64,000 nucleotides of DNA from Aquibium microcysteis. GTDB lineage: Bacteria; Pseudomonadota; Alphaproteobacteria; Rhizobiales; Rhizobiaceae. Positions 8,839-17,477 of the stretch are shown here, piece by piece; position 1 is the first letter of the stretch, and the number at the start of each line of letters is the position of its first letter. Both the position numbers and the translations under genes were made by a program. The DNA lies in assembly GCF_014495845.1 (NCBI RefSeq), contig NZ_CP061080.1, forward strand, positions 919,001 through 983,000, written 5' to 3'. The notes beneath the pieces were generated by a model that was given only the letters and a program-made list of their open reading frames with translations, ran no database searches and was not told the origin of the DNA.

Positions 8839-9375
8839 ATGACGCCTGCCCCGAAAGTGAAGGGTCTCTACCACTATTCCTTTCCCTGCCGCGACGGCGA
8901 GGAGACGCGGAAATTCTACGAGGACCTGCTCGGTCTGCCGCTCGTCAACTGCATGACCGCGGACAAGGTGCCGAGCACCGGCGAGGAGAAGCCCTACGCG
9001 CATTTCTTTTTCGAGATGGCGGACGGCTCCTACATGGCCTTCTTCGACCTCGGGGAGAACGAGATGCCGCTGCCGTCGCCCAACACGCCGGCCTGGGTGA
9101 TGCACTTCGCCATGGAGGTGGAATCGGTCGAGAAGGTGCTGCAGATGAAGGAGCGCCTCCAGCAGGCCGGCGTGAAGACGACCGACATCGTCGACCACGA
9201 CTTCATCAACTCGATCTATTTCTTCGACCCGAACGGCCTGCGGCTCGAGATCACGGCCCGCACCGAGGAGCCCGGCTATCTCGAGAAGGCGGCGAGCGAA
9301 GCCCATGCGGCCATGGCGGCGTGGACCGAAAAGAAGGCCAGGATGATCGCCGCCAGGAAGGGCGAGGCCGCCTGA
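8839..9375 (+). CDS. VOC-superfamily protein (glyoxalase/extradiol dioxygenase fold)
   Basis: Protein of 178 residues with the paired beta-alpha-beta-beta-beta architecture of vicinal oxygen chelate proteins. Candidate metal ligands are His12 (YHYSFPCRD), a His in HFFFEMADG or VMHFAMEVES, and the Glu in the C-terminal DPNGLRLEIT motif. A Lys/Ala/Glu-rich helical tail follows the fold (about 148-178). GGAGG lies 5 bases upstream of the ATG. Standing alone, divergent from a LuxR regulator, it could be a lyase, an isomerase or a dioxygenase-like enzyme on an aromatic intermediate. The fold call is good; the reaction is not known. Confidence 0.75.
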   Translation: MTPAPKVKGLYHYSFPCRDGEETRKFYEDLLGLPLVNCMTADKVPSTGEEKPYAHFFFEMADGSYMAFFDLGENEMPLPSPNTPAWVMHFAMEVESVEKVLQMKERLQQAGVKTTDIVDHDFINSIYFFDPNGLRLEITARTEEPGYLEKAASEAHAAMAAWTEKKARMIAARKGEAA

Positions 9376-9441
9376 CATCTTTTTCGTCTCCTCCCGTGCC
9401 GCGGACGACGGACGCCATCGGCGTCTGCCGCCTGCGGCGGC

Positions 9442-10659
9442 TCAGTCCTTGAGCAGGCCGTGCCGCCTGCTCCAGTCGATCACCCGGTCGAGGCAGATCT
9501 TCAGCTCGTCCGGCTGGTTGAGATAATAGTGCGTCGCGCGCGGAATGCGCAGATACTCCTTGTCCGGCGTCGCGAGCGCCGCCGCAATGGTCGGATTGTG
9601 AGTCGCCGGCACCGCTTCGTCGGCGTTGTTCTCGATCTGCAGGACCGGCGTGCGGCGGATCAGCCGCGCATTCTTCGGTCCCTTGGCATTGGACATGTCG
9701 TAGCTCCACTGGCTCAGCCAGGAGCGCAGGGTCGAGTAGCGCGCCAGACCGACCGGGCCGACGTTCACGGCCCGCGGGTCGCCCATGTAGCTCCAGCCGG
9801 GCCTGCGGTCGTTCGGATCGATCGAAGGGTCGAACCAGCGGACGTCGCACATGGTGCGGTGGACGACGAAGGCGCGCTCCTGCTCCGGGCCACCCTGCGC
9901 GCGAAGCCGTTCCAGCGTGGCCAGGCACCAGTCGGTGATCCGGCGGTTGCGGGCCACCTGCGCGGCACGGAAGCGGGCCACGAAGGCGGCGGAATAGGGC
10001 GGCTGGTCGGGGCACGCGGGCGCGTAGATGTCGAGCGCCGGGTCGCGACGGTCGGGATCGAGTTCGTCGATCACCGAAGGGTCGAGCCATTCGGTGAGGG
10101 TCTCGGCGCGCGACAGGTGTGCGGCGATGAAGATGACGCCGTCGGCGGGCTGCAGCCCGGCCTCGACCAGGTTCACCTCGTCGCCGGCCGGGGTGTGCGT
10201 GATCGTGGGGTTCTCCGCCTGCGCCTGATAGAACAGCGACAGCGAGCCGCCGCCCGACCACCCGACCAGCACGACCTTCGCGTAGCCGAGGACGGTGCGG
10301 GCGTGGTCGAGCCAGCGGCCGAGGTCGATCGCCACTTTCTCCATGATCAGCGCGCTGTCGTTCTTCGGATAGCGGCTCGCCGCGCACAGCACGTGCAGGC
10401 CGCGGTCGGCGAGAGCGGCGGGCATGGGCAGGAGCTGCAGCGTCGAGGTCGGGTGCATGAACACGTAGACCGTCGACGACGGCGCGGCCGGCCGCAGCAG
10501 CTGGCCTTCGAGATTGACCCGGCCCGAATTGCCCGCGAACCCGTAGGTCTCGGTGAATCGGGCCGTCTCCGGGAAGGAGACGATCAGCGGCACGCGCTCC
10601 CAGGCGGGCTTCGCGGCCGCTGGCGCGAAAGCCCCGGCGTCCTGACGCGCAGCACTCAT
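9442..10659 (-). CDS. Alpha/beta-hydrolase family protein (about 405 aa)
   Basis: Serine hydrolase-like protein. The nucleophile elbow is GWSGGGS with Ser135, preceded by an HP-containing loop (VFMHPTST, 66-73) in the oxyanion-hole position. The likely catalytic His is in RATHYYLNQPDE near the C-terminus. A large insert of about 150 residues between the nucleophile and the acid region (DPSVIDELDPDRRD through WFDPSIDPNDRRPGW) exceeds the usual cap size. ATG at 10659 overlaps the dienelactone hydrolase stop (ATGA), so it is the last gene of a four-gene aromatic operon. The substrate could be an ester, lactone or C-C bond in a ring-cleavage intermediate. No signal peptide is evident. Confidence 0.7.
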   Translation of the reverse strand: MSAARQDAGAFAPAAAKPAWERVPLIVSFPETARFTETYGFAGNSGRVNLEGQLLRPAAPSSTVYVFMHPTSTLQLLPMPAALADRGLHVLCAASRYPKNDSALIMEKVAIDLGRWLDHARTVLGYAKVVLVGWSGGGSLSLFYQAQAENPTITHTPAGDEVNLVEAGLQPADGVIFIAAHLSRAETLTEWLDPSVIDELDPDRRDPALDIYAPACPDQPPYSAAFVARFRAAQVARNRRITDWCLATLERLRAQGGPEQERAFVVHRTMCDVRWFDPSIDPNDRRPGWSYMGDPRAVNVGPVGLARYSTLRSWLSQWSYDMSNAKGPKNARLIRRTPVLQIENNADEAVPATHNPTIAAALATPDKEYLRIPRATHYYLNQPDELKICLDRVIDWSRRHGLLKD

Positions 10660-11336
10660 CGCCGGGCGGAGCCCGCCTCGGCAAGGAAGCGCAGGCTGCG
10701 CTCCCAGGCGATCGCGGCCTGTGCGGCGTCGGGCGTGCCGGGCGCGCCGCGGTTGAAGCCGTGGCCGGCGGGATAGAGGTGGATGACCGCCTCGGGACGC
10801 TTCGCCCGCACCGTCTCGACGTTGCTCATCGGGATCGACGTGTCGGTCTCGCCGAAATGCATCATCACCGGGCAGAGCGGCTTCGCCTCTGCGAATTTCG
10901 CGATCATGCCGCCATAATAGCACACCGCGGCGTCGAGGCCGTCCAGACGGGTCGCGGCGAGGAAGGCGAGCGAGCCGCCGAGGCAGAAGCCGACCAGCGA
11001 GACCGCCTGCGTCTCCTCCCGCACGCGGTCGATGGCGGCCCGGGTGTCGAGCATCAGCGCGTCCCAGTCGAGCGACTTCAGGTAGGCGAGGGCGGTCGCG
11101 ATCTCCTCGGGCGAATAGCCCGACTCGAAGTCGCGGGCGAAGCGGTCGAACAGGGCCGGCGCGATCGCCACGTAGCCTTCCGCGGCGAAGGCGTCGCAGA
11201 CCCCGCGGATGTGGGCGTTGACGCCGAAGATCTCCTGCAGCACGACGATTCCGCCGCGCGGCGTTCCCTGCGGCGCGGCGCGGTAGGCGCCGAGTTCATG
11301 TCCGTCGGCGGCGCGAAGCCGCAGCATGGTCCCCAT
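10656..11336 (-). CDS. Dienelactone hydrolase family protein
   Basis: Protein of 226 residues, standard for dienelactone (carboxymethylenebutenolidase) hydrolases, which open lactones formed in modified ortho-cleavage pathways. The Cys-Asp-His triad is present: Cys118 in GFCLGGS, Asp165 in ETDTSIP and His192 in AGHGFNR. The family Glu equivalent is probably E35 in LQEIFGV. ATG at 11336 is preceded by AAGGA at good spacing, and the N-terminus MGTMLRLRAADGHE matches a normal DLH start. It lies 11 bp after the IclR gene and overlaps the next hydrolase. Together with an FAD hydroxylase this suggests catabolism of a hydroxylated aromatic acid, but no ring-cleavage dioxygenase lies nearby. Confidence 0.85.
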   Translation of the reverse strand: MGTMLRLRAADGHELGAYRAAPQGTPRGGIVVLQEIFGVNAHIRGVCDAFAAEGYVAIAPALFDRFARDFESGYSPEEIATALAYLKSLDWDALMLDTRAAIDRVREETQAVSLVGFCLGGSLAFLAATRLDGLDAAVCYYGGMIAKFAEAKPLCPVMMHFGETDTSIPMSNVETVRAKRPEAVIHLYPAGHGFNRGAPGTPDAAQAAIAWERSLRFLAEAGSARR

Positions 11337-11347
11337 GTCGATGTCCT

Positions 11348-12166
11348 TCAGGCTGATTTGCGGTCGTCGGCGAGCGGATCGGCGAAGTCGTCGCGCAGCA
11401 CGTCGGCCGGGCAGCCGAGCCGGCGCGAGACCGACGCCGCGGCGGCGTGCACGCGCCGCGCCGTCCGGCCCTGCGGGTCGATGTCGATGTCGTTCTTCAT
11501 GCCGAGCGCGGTGACGGCGGCGGCGATCTCGCCGGCATAGTCGAACACCGGCGCGGAGATGGAGGCGAAGCCGGCGTTGAGCTGGCTGTCGGAGAAGGCG
11601 AGCTGGCGCTGGCGGATGAGCGGCAGGCTCTCCTCGGCGCGCTGCTTCAGCACCGCGTCGACCGGCCGTTCGCGGGTCTCCACGTGCTGGATCGCCGACC
11701 GGGCCTTGTAGGCGAGGTACACGCGGCCCGTGGCCGCCTGGTAGAGCGGCAGCACGTGGCCGACCCGGACGGACACGAGCACTTCCACCGTCGCGTCCAC
11801 CTTGGCGATGATCACCGGCCCGCGGTTGCCCCACACGGTGAGGAAGACGAGCAGCCCCGTCGCCGACTGCAGCGCGTCGAGCGCCTCGCGCGAAACCTGG
11901 GCGACGTCGATCTGGCGCATCGCCGCGGCGCCGAGCTGCAGCGCATAGGGGCCGAGCCCGTAGCGCATCGTTGCCGGGTCCTGCTCGACGAGGCCGGCCT
12001 GCACGAAGCTCGCCATGTAGAGATGGGCCTTGCTGGCCGGCATGTCGGCAAGCTCGGCGATCTTGCTGAGCGGCAGCTTGCCGCCCGCCGCCTCGAGCAC
12101 GCGGATCAGGCGGAAGCCGACGTCGATCGACTGGATGCGGCGCTGCTGGCGGACCAGGCCGGTCAC
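11348..12166 (-). CDS. IclR-family transcriptional regulator
   Basis: Regulator of 272 residues. The N-terminal winged helix-turn-helix (about 10-75) contains LPLSKIAELADMPASKAHLY and LVEQDPATMRYGLG. The C-terminal IclR effector domain (about 90-250) contains LYQAATGRVYLAY and FASISAPVFDYAGEIAAAVTA. The GTG start overlaps the monooxygenase stop as GTGA, so the regulator is embedded within the operon it probably controls. IclR proteins in aromatic clusters usually sense the pathway substrate and can be activators or repressors. It is one candidate, with the MarR protein at 16951, for recognising the shared 17-bp inverted repeat; nothing in the sequence decides between them. Confidence 0.88.
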   Translation of the reverse strand: MTGLVRQQRRIQSIDVGFRLIRVLEAAGGKLPLSKIAELADMPASKAHLYMASFVQAGLVEQDPATMRYGLGPYALQLGAAAMRQIDVAQVSREALDALQSATGLLVFLTVWGNRGPVIIAKVDATVEVLVSVRVGHVLPLYQAATGRVYLAYKARSAIQHVETRERPVDAVLKQRAEESLPLIRQRQLAFSDSQLNAGFASISAPVFDYAGEIAAAVTALGMKNDIDIDPQGRTARRVHAAAASVSRRLGCPADVLRDDFADPLADDRKSA

Positions 12167-13386
12167 TGCGCGCCCACCAGGTCCATGGAGCGGTCGTCGG
12201 ACACCGGCACCGTGGTCGCGTCGTAGGTGAACAGCCATTCGTAGCGCTGCCGGATCTTCGATTCCTCCCATTCGGCATCGACATAGGCTTCGGCCTGCGC
12301 GGCATCCGACAGGGCGGGGTTGTGGAAGCGTCCGAGATTGGCCTCCGCCCCCTTGACGATCCTGGACGTCCGGTCGTTGCGCGCGGCCTCGTAGTGGCGG
12401 AAGGCCGCCGCGTGGTCGTCCGCGTTCGCCGCGAGCGCGCGCGACAGCACGAAGCCGTCCTCGATCGCCATCACCGCTCCTTGTGCGAGGAAGGGCAGGG
12501 TGGGGTGGCAGGCATCGCCGAGCAGCGTCACCCGGCCCTGCGTCCACTGCTTCATCGGCTGGCGCAGCATGAGCGCCCACTTGTAGGGCGTGTCGATGGC
12601 CTTGATCAGCGTGTGGACGTCCTCGTGCCAGCCCTCGTAGTCGGCGAGGCATTCCTCGACGGTCCCGGCGACGGACCAGGATTCGACCTGCCAGTTGGCG
12701 CGCTCGACCACGGAGACGTAGTTCATGAGTTCGCCGCGGCGCAGCAGATAGTGGATGACGTGGCCGCCGGGGCCGATCCAGTTGGTGCCGACCGGCCGGC
12801 GGAAGCGCTCCGGCAGCCGGTCGATGGGGATGACGCCGCGCCAGGCGACGATGCCGGTGAAGGTCGGGTCGTCGGCGCCGAACAGCGCAGTGCGGACGAC
12901 CGAGTGCACGCCGTCGGCGCCGATCGCGACGTCGGACCGCGCCGAGGATCCGTCGGCGAAGCGCAGCGTGACGCCGCGCGCGTCCTGGTCGATGCCCGTG
13001 CACTGCCTGCCGAGCCGGATCGCGTCCGGCGCGATGCGGCGGATCCCGGCGGCCAGCGCCTGATGCAGGTCGTTGCGGTGGATGGTGATGTAGGGAAACC
13101 CGTACTGGGCGACCGAGAGCGGCCCGAGGTCGAAGAGCTTCCAGGTGCGGCCGGTGTTCCAGAGCCGGATCTGCTTGCCGCCCGGCTCGCTGGCCACGTC
13201 CATGATCTCTTTCTCGAGGCCGAGCGCGAACAGGATCCGGGTGCCGTTGGCGCTGACCTGCACGCCCGCGCCCACTTCGCGCAGCACCGGGGCCTGTTCG
13301 TAGACCTCGACCGCAAAGCCCTGCCGCAACAGGCCGAGCGCCGCCGTCAGCCCGCCTATCCCTCCTCCCACGATCGCGATCTTCAT
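12163..13386 (-). CDS. FAD-dependent aromatic hydroxylase (salicylate/3-hydroxybenzoate hydroxylase type)
   Basis: Class A flavoprotein monooxygenase of 407 residues, using NAD(P)H and O2 to hydroxylate an aromatic acid. The three family fingerprints are present: GGGIGG (7-12) for ADP binding, GADGVHSVVR with Asp158-Gly159, and LLGDACHPTLPF with Gly290-Asp291 for the FAD ribityl chain. Length matches salicylate 1-hydroxylase, 3-hydroxybenzoate 6-hydroxylase and 6-hydroxynicotinate 3-monooxygenase, and these cannot be told apart by eye. It heads the monooxygenase, IclR, dienelactone hydrolase and alpha/beta hydrolase operon. It diverges from the tctBAC operon across about 370 bp that includes operator B. 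Confidence 0.83.
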   Translation of the reverse strand: MKIAIVGGGIGGLTAALGLLRQGFAVEVYEQAPVLREVGAGVQVSANGTRILFALGLEKEIMDVASEPGGKQIRLWNTGRTWKLFDLGPLSVAQYGFPYITIHRNDLHQALAAGIRRIAPDAIRLGRQCTGIDQDARGVTLRFADGSSARSDVAIGADGVHSVVRTALFGADDPTFTGIVAWRGVIPIDRLPERFRRPVGTNWIGPGGHVIHYLLRRGELMNYVSVVERANWQVESWSVAGTVEECLADYEGWHEDVHTLIKAIDTPYKWALMLRQPMKQWTQGRVTLLGDACHPTLPFLAQGAVMAIEDGFVLSRALAANADDHAAAFRHYEAARNDRTSRIVKGAEANLGRFHNPALSDAAQAEAYVDAEWEESKIRQRYEWLFTYDATTVPVSDDRSMDLVGAQ

Positions 13387-13538
13387 GCCTGCACCGTCCT
13401 CGAATTGCCCGAAACCATGAAACGCCGCGCGGGCGATGTCAATTTGCTTTTGACAGAGTATAACTCGGTTTGCTTAAATCCAACGGTCGAAGGGCGCGCG
13501 CCACCTCGCGCCGGACCGGGTCGTGTGTCTGATCGTCA

Positions 13539-13580
13539 TTGACAAGCCATGTATGGCGGCCTGATATAAGGATGCCATAT
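13539..13580 (+). promoter_or_regulatory. Promoter with operator B for the tctBAC operon
   Basis: A perfect TTGACA (13539-13544) is followed 5 bases later by the 17-bp element TGTATGG-CGG-CCTGATA (13550-13566). A -10-like TGATAT (13562-13567) begins at 17-bp spacing inside the element. The right arm matches the shared consensus exactly, and the left arm is degenerate in the same way as site A read on the minus strand (TATATGG). A second inverted pair, TATGGC (13552-13557) and GCCATA (13574-13579), overlaps it. The rest of 13387-13756 has no recognisable gene; a minus-strand TATACT (13462-13457) could be the hydroxylase operon -10. Confidence 0.6.
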
Positions 13581-13756
13581 GATCCGGGGGAGGGACAGCG
13601 TAGGGAAGGGGCGGTCGCCGGACGACGTTTGAGAATGTCAAAGCCGATTGGTCTGCCGCGAACGCGGTGCGGGGAGTTCCGGTGCCGGGAGGCGTCGCCC
13701 CTGTGAATGCCGGCGCCGCTGCGCCGGAGCATTGAATGTCCTTGGGAGGAGGATTG

Positions 13757-14206
13757 ATGCTCAAGGTGAAGAGCCCGCAGGACCTCGGTGCGGGGGTCCT
13801 GTTTCTGATGTTCGGCGGTGCCGGGCTCCTGTTCGGTCGCGACCTCGAGTTCGGCAGCGCGCGCAGCATGGGTCCCGGCTACTTTCCGATGCTGATCTCG
13901 GGCCTGATCATCCTGATCGGGCTGGTGGTGATGGTCCGGTCCTTCTCGCTCCGCGGACCCGCCATCGAGCGGTTCCAGGCCCGTCCCATCATCGTTCTGC
14001 TCATCGCTCTGGCGCTCTTCAGCCTGCTCATCCGCGAAGCGGGCGTGGTCATCACCTCGATCGCCATGATGGTCGCCGCCGCCTATGCGCGGCCGAAGGT
14101 GGCGATCGTCGAGACGCTCGTTTTCGCCGCCTGTGTCGCCGCCTTCGTGGCGCTCGTCTTCGTGTACGGCCTCAACCAGCCGATGCCGCTGTGGTGGAAC
14201 AGCTAG
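13757..14206 (+). CDS. tctB: Tripartite tricarboxylate transporter small membrane subunit TctB
   Basis: Small integral membrane subunit, 149 residues from ATG at 13757. GGGAGGAGGA lies just upstream, which favours this start over the in-frame ATG at 13736. Four hydrophobic segments are visible, around 13-30, 44-65, 80-97 and 100-140. The GSARSMGPGYFPMLI motif is typical of TctB proteins. It works with TctA (next gene, no gap) and the periplasmic binding protein TctC as a cation-driven carboxylate importer. Position next to aromatic operons and under operator B suggests an aromatic or short carboxylate as the ligand, but this is inference. Confidence 0.88.
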   Translation: MLKVKSPQDLGAGVLFLMFGGAGLLFGRDLEFGSARSMGPGYFPMLISGLIILIGLVVMVRSFSLRGPAIERFQARPIIVLLIALALFSLLIREAGVVITSIAMMVAAAYARPKVAIVETLVFAACVAAFVALVFVYGLNQPMPLWWNS

Positions 14207-15712
14207 ATGGACATGATCGATCATCTGGCGACCGGCTTCGCCGCCGCCGCCTCGCTGCAGAATCTCTTCTTCTGCCTGATCGGGGTGCTGCTCGGCACGC
14301 TGATCGGCGTGCTGCCGGGCATCGGGCCGATCCCGACGCTGGCGATCCTGCTGCCGATCACCTTCGGGCTCGATCCGCTCTCGGCGCTGATCATGATGGC
14401 CGGCATCTACTACGGCGCCCAGTACGGGGGCTCGACCACGTCGATCCTGGTGAACATGCCCGGAGAGGCCTCATCCGTCGTCACCTGCATCGAGGGCCAC
14501 CAGATGGCGCGGCGCGGCCGCGCCGGGGCGGCGCTGGCGACGGCGGCGGTCGCCTCCTTCGTGGCCGGCTGCGTCGGCACCGTCTTCCTCGCCGGCTTCG
14601 GTCCCGTGCTGTCGAAGGTGGCACAGCAGTTCACCTCGCCGGACTACTTCTCGCTGATGGTGCTCGGCCTCGTGATGGCGGTGGTACTGGCGCACGGGTC
14701 GGTGCTGAAGGCGGTCGCCATGGTGCTGATCGGGCTGCTGCTCGGTCTCGTCGGGACCGACGTCAACACCGGGCTCACGCGCTACACCTTCGACATCGAC
14801 GGGCTGTGGGAAGGGATCGACTTTCTGCCACTGGTGCTCGGACTGTTCGGCATCGTCGAGATCATCCGCAACCTCGAGAACCCGCCCGCGCACCGCATAC
14901 CGATCTCGACGCGCCTGCGCGACCTGTGGCCGACGCGCGCCGAGTACCGCCTGGCTTGGCCCGCGGCGCTCCGCGGCACCGGAATCGGCTCGCTGCTCGG
15001 CATCCTGCCCGGCGGCGGCGCCGTGCTTGCCTCCTTTGCCAGCTACACCGTCGAGAAGAAGATCACGCGCGAGCCGCAGCGTTTCGGCAACGGCGCGATC
15101 GAAGGCGTGGCGGGACCCGAGGCGGCCAACAACGCGGCCGCGCAGACGTCCTTCATCCCGCTGCTGACGCTCGGCATCCCCTCCAACCCGGTGATGGCCA
15201 TCATGATGGGCGCCATGATCATCCAGGGCATCCAGCCGGGTGCCGCGGTGATGACGGCGCGGCCGGAACTCTTCTGGGGCATGGTCGCCTCGATGTGGAT
15301 CGGCAATCTGATGCTGGTGATCATCAACCTGCCGCTGCTCGGCATCTGGGTGAAGCTCCTGTCGGTCCCCTACCGCTTCCTCTACCCGGCGATCCTGCTG
15401 TTCTGCGCCGTCGGCGTCTATTCGACCAGCACGGAGCCGTTCATGATGGTGCTGATGATCGCCTTCACGATCCTCGGCTACGTGCTCCTCAAATTCGGAT
15501 GCGAGCCGGCGCCGCTGGTGCTCGGCTTCATCCTCGGTCCGCTGATGGAGACCAATCTCCGGCGCTCGCTGACCCTGTCGCGCGGCGATCCGATGATCTT
15601 CCTCGACCGGCCGATCTCCGCTGCCCTGCTCGCCGCCACCGTGCTGGTGATCGCGCTGATCGTGTTCCCGCAGTTCCGCAAGACCCGCGAGGTGGCGTTC
15701 CAGGAGGACTAG
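14207..15712 (+). CDS. tctA: Tripartite tricarboxylate transporter large membrane subunit TctA
   Basis: Transport channel subunit, 501 residues, starting directly after the tctB stop codon. About 11-12 hydrophobic segments are spread over the length. Family hallmarks are LIGVLPGIGPIPTLAILLP near the N-terminus, YYGAQYGGSTTSILVNMPGE, and the repeated half with GILPGGGAVLASF and PEAANNAAAQTSFIPLLTLGIP. Full length and intact. It would couple substrate delivered by TctC to proton or sodium flow. A 56-bp gap to tctC contains a strong AGGAGGAG site. Confidence 0.93.
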   Translation: MDMIDHLATGFAAAASLQNLFFCLIGVLLGTLIGVLPGIGPIPTLAILLPITFGLDPLSALIMMAGIYYGAQYGGSTTSILVNMPGEASSVVTCIEGHQMARRGRAGAALATAAVASFVAGCVGTVFLAGFGPVLSKVAQQFTSPDYFSLMVLGLVMAVVLAHGSVLKAVAMVLIGLLLGLVGTDVNTGLTRYTFDIDGLWEGIDFLPLVLGLFGIVEIIRNLENPPAHRIPISTRLRDLWPTRAEYRLAWPAALRGTGIGSLLGILPGGGAVLASFASYTVEKKITREPQRFGNGAIEGVAGPEAANNAAAQTSFIPLLTLGIPSNPVMAIMMGAMIIQGIQPGAAVMTARPELFWGMVASMWIGNLMLVIINLPLLGIWVKLLSVPYRFLYPAILLFCAVGVYSTSTEPFMMVLMIAFTILGYVLLKFGCEPAPLVLGFILGPLMETNLRRSLTLSRGDPMIFLDRPISAALLAATVLVIALIVFPQFRKTREVAFQED

Positions 15713-15768
15713 CCGCCGCCCCGCATCCCATCGTGCCGTCAACAGAACCCATCCAGGAGGAGAAAGAC

Positions 15769-16758
15769 ATGTCCAACGAACACCTCAAGATCACGCGCCG
15801 CACGGCGCTGACGCTCGCCCTCGGCGCGACCGCGCTGATGGCGCCCGGTCTCGCCTTCGCGCAGAGCGGCTATCCGAGCAAGACCATCAGCTTCATCTGC
15901 GCCTTCCCGGCCGGAAGCGGCGCCGACGTGCTGGTCCGCTTCTTCGCCGACAAGGTGGCGGCGGTCTCTGGCCACACGGTCATCGTCGAGAACAAGCCGG
16001 GAGCCGCGGGCAGCATCGCCACCGAGTTCACGGCGCGCGCACCGGCCGACGGCCACACGATCTTCGTGCATTCGGGCAACTCCGTCGCGGGCAACATGTG
16101 GCTGATGAAGAAGCCGCCGGTCGATGCGGCCAAGGACCTGCAGACGATCGCGACGGTCAACAAGCAGGCCTTCATGATCACCGTGCGCGCCGACAGCCCC
16201 TACAAGACGCTTGCCGACCTCGTCGCCGACCAGAAGGCGAAGGGCGACAAGGGCTCCTACGCCGTCAACGCCACCTCCGGCCGCGTGCTGGCGGAGGAGT
16301 TCAAGCAGATCGCCGGGCTGCAGACCGTTCCGGTGTCCTATGGAACGGCTGCCGATTCCATCAACGACATCATGAGCGGTCAGGTCGATTTCGGCGTGCA
16401 GGACCCGGTCTTCTCGCTGGCCCAGGTGCGCGGCGGGCGCTTCCGGGTTCTGGCGCTCGGCGCCGCGGAGCGTCTCCAGGGCATCCCGGACATCCCGACC
16501 TTCAAGGAGCAGGGCTACGACATCGACCAGCTCGGCTGGTGGGGCGTGATGGTGCCGGCCGGTGTCCCGGCCGACGTCGTGACGACCATCAACGGCTGGT
16601 TCAACCAGGTGCTGGCCGACGAGGCGACCAAGGAGTTCCTCATGAAGCAGGGCGGCGACCCCTACGTCTCGACGCCCGAGGAGGCGCAGAAGCTGATGGA
16701 AGACACCATCACCGAGTGGAAGCGTCTCGTCGAAGTGGCGAAGATTCCGGCACAGTAA
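15769..16758 (+). CDS. tctC: Tripartite tricarboxylate transporter substrate-binding protein TctC (BUG family)
   Basis: Periplasmic binding protein, 329 residues from the ATG at 15769. The export signal is a twin-arginine-like ITRRTALTL followed by a hydrophobic stretch and a probable cleavage after GLAFA (residue 30). The mature part shows the BUG signatures YPSKTISFICAFPAGSGADVLVR and VIVENKPGAAGSIATE. It would bind a carboxylate ligand and deliver it to TctAB. The ligand class cannot be read from the sequence; known BUG proteins bind citrate, dicarboxylates, terephthalate, nicotinate or amino acids. The gene ends in a strong terminator. Confidence 0.93.
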   Translation: MSNEHLKITRRTALTLALGATALMAPGLAFAQSGYPSKTISFICAFPAGSGADVLVRFFADKVAAVSGHTVIVENKPGAAGSIATEFTARAPADGHTIFVHSGNSVAGNMWLMKKPPVDAAKDLQTIATVNKQAFMITVRADSPYKTLADLVADQKAKGDKGSYAVNATSGRVLAEEFKQIAGLQTVPVSYGTAADSINDIMSGQVDFGVQDPVFSLAQVRGGRFRVLALGAAERLQGIPDIPTFKEQGYDIDQLGWWGVMVPAGVPADVVTTINGWFNQVLADEATKEFLMKQGGDPYVSTPEEAQKLMEDTITEWKRLVEVAKIPAQ

Positions 16759-16782
16759 TCACGCGTGACGGACTCGATCAGG

Positions 16783-16811
16783 GCGCCGGCAGAGATGCCG
16801 GCGCTTTGCCT
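16783..16811 (+). terminator. Rho-independent terminator of the tctBAC operon
   Basis: A perfect 9-bp stem GCGCCGGCA / TGCCGGCGC with a GAGA loop (16783-16804) lies 24 bp after the tctC stop and is followed by TTTGCCTTT. Its position fits the end of the three-gene operon. Confidence 0.75.
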
Positions 16812-16950
16812 TTCCTGCCGTCTGTCCGCACGGATGAAGCGTCGGCCGCGTGTTCGCAGGCGTTGCGTGGTCGAAGGATGCGGCTCCGCTTGCAGTGCAG
16901 GATCATCTCGGTTAGGCGGATTGAGGCAGGCAAGGGGGACGGAAACCGCA

Positions 16951-17427
16951 TTGTCCACGAGCAAAGCTTCGACCGGCGCGGATCGCGCGATCCTGCGTCC
17001 GCGCGCCATGTTCTTCCTCAACCAGGCCAATCATGCGGTGCGCAGCCGCCTCGACGCCGCGCTGGCCGCCGTCGAGATGACGGGAATCCAGTACACCGTG
17101 CTCAGCGTCATCGGCCGCCACGAAGGGCTTTCGTCGGCGGAACTGTCGCGCCGCTTCTTCGTCACGCCGCAGACGATGAACGAACTGATCGGGTTGCTCG
17201 AGCGGCGCGACTACATCGTCCGCAAGGCCGATCCCGCCAACCGGCGCATCCTGCGCATGTCGGTCACCGATACCGGGCGGGGGATGCTGGAGACATGCGA
17301 TGCCCTGGCAGACGCGGTCGAGCGCGACGTGTTCGGCGGCATGGCGGACGAGGACTACCGCCGGCTCTGCGAACTCACCCGCGATCTCGCGCGCCATCTG
17401 CGCACGCGCGACGAGCCGGCCGCCTGA
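16951..17427 (+). CDS. MarR-family transcriptional regulator
   Basis: Winged-helix regulator. I set the start at TTG 16951 (158 residues), with AAGGGGGA upstream, because the frame before it has a non-coding look; ATG 17008 (MFFLNQANHAV) would give a shorter protein. The core has the MarR order: dimerisation helix (LNQANHAVRSRLDAAL), GIQYTVLSVIG, recognition helix region LSSAELSRRFFVTPQTMNELI, wing RKADPANRRILRMSVT and a C-terminal helix. In Sphingobium SYK-6 and Rhodopseudomonas, MarR proteins (FerC, CouR) repress ferulate or coumarate genes and respond to the CoA thioester. This protein is therefore my leading candidate for the shared 17-bp operator. The link is inference. Confidence 0.82.
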   Translation: MSTSKASTGADRAILRPRAMFFLNQANHAVRSRLDAALAAVEMTGIQYTVLSVIGRHEGLSSAELSRRFFVTPQTMNELIGLLERRDYIVRKADPANRRILRMSVTDTGRGMLETCDALADAVERDVFGGMADEDYRRLCELTRDLARHLRTRDEPAA

Positions 17428-17477
17428 GGTCTGGGGCGATACGGAGCGGCCGGAGCCGCTCCGCGTGAGGCGTGGCG

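Noticed and set aside
13648..15768. Long plus-strand open frame upstream of and continuous with tctC
   Set aside because: The part before 15769 lies out of frame over tctB and tctA and is Arg/Ala-rich shadow sequence. The signal peptide and AGGAGGAG site fix the real tctC start at 15769.
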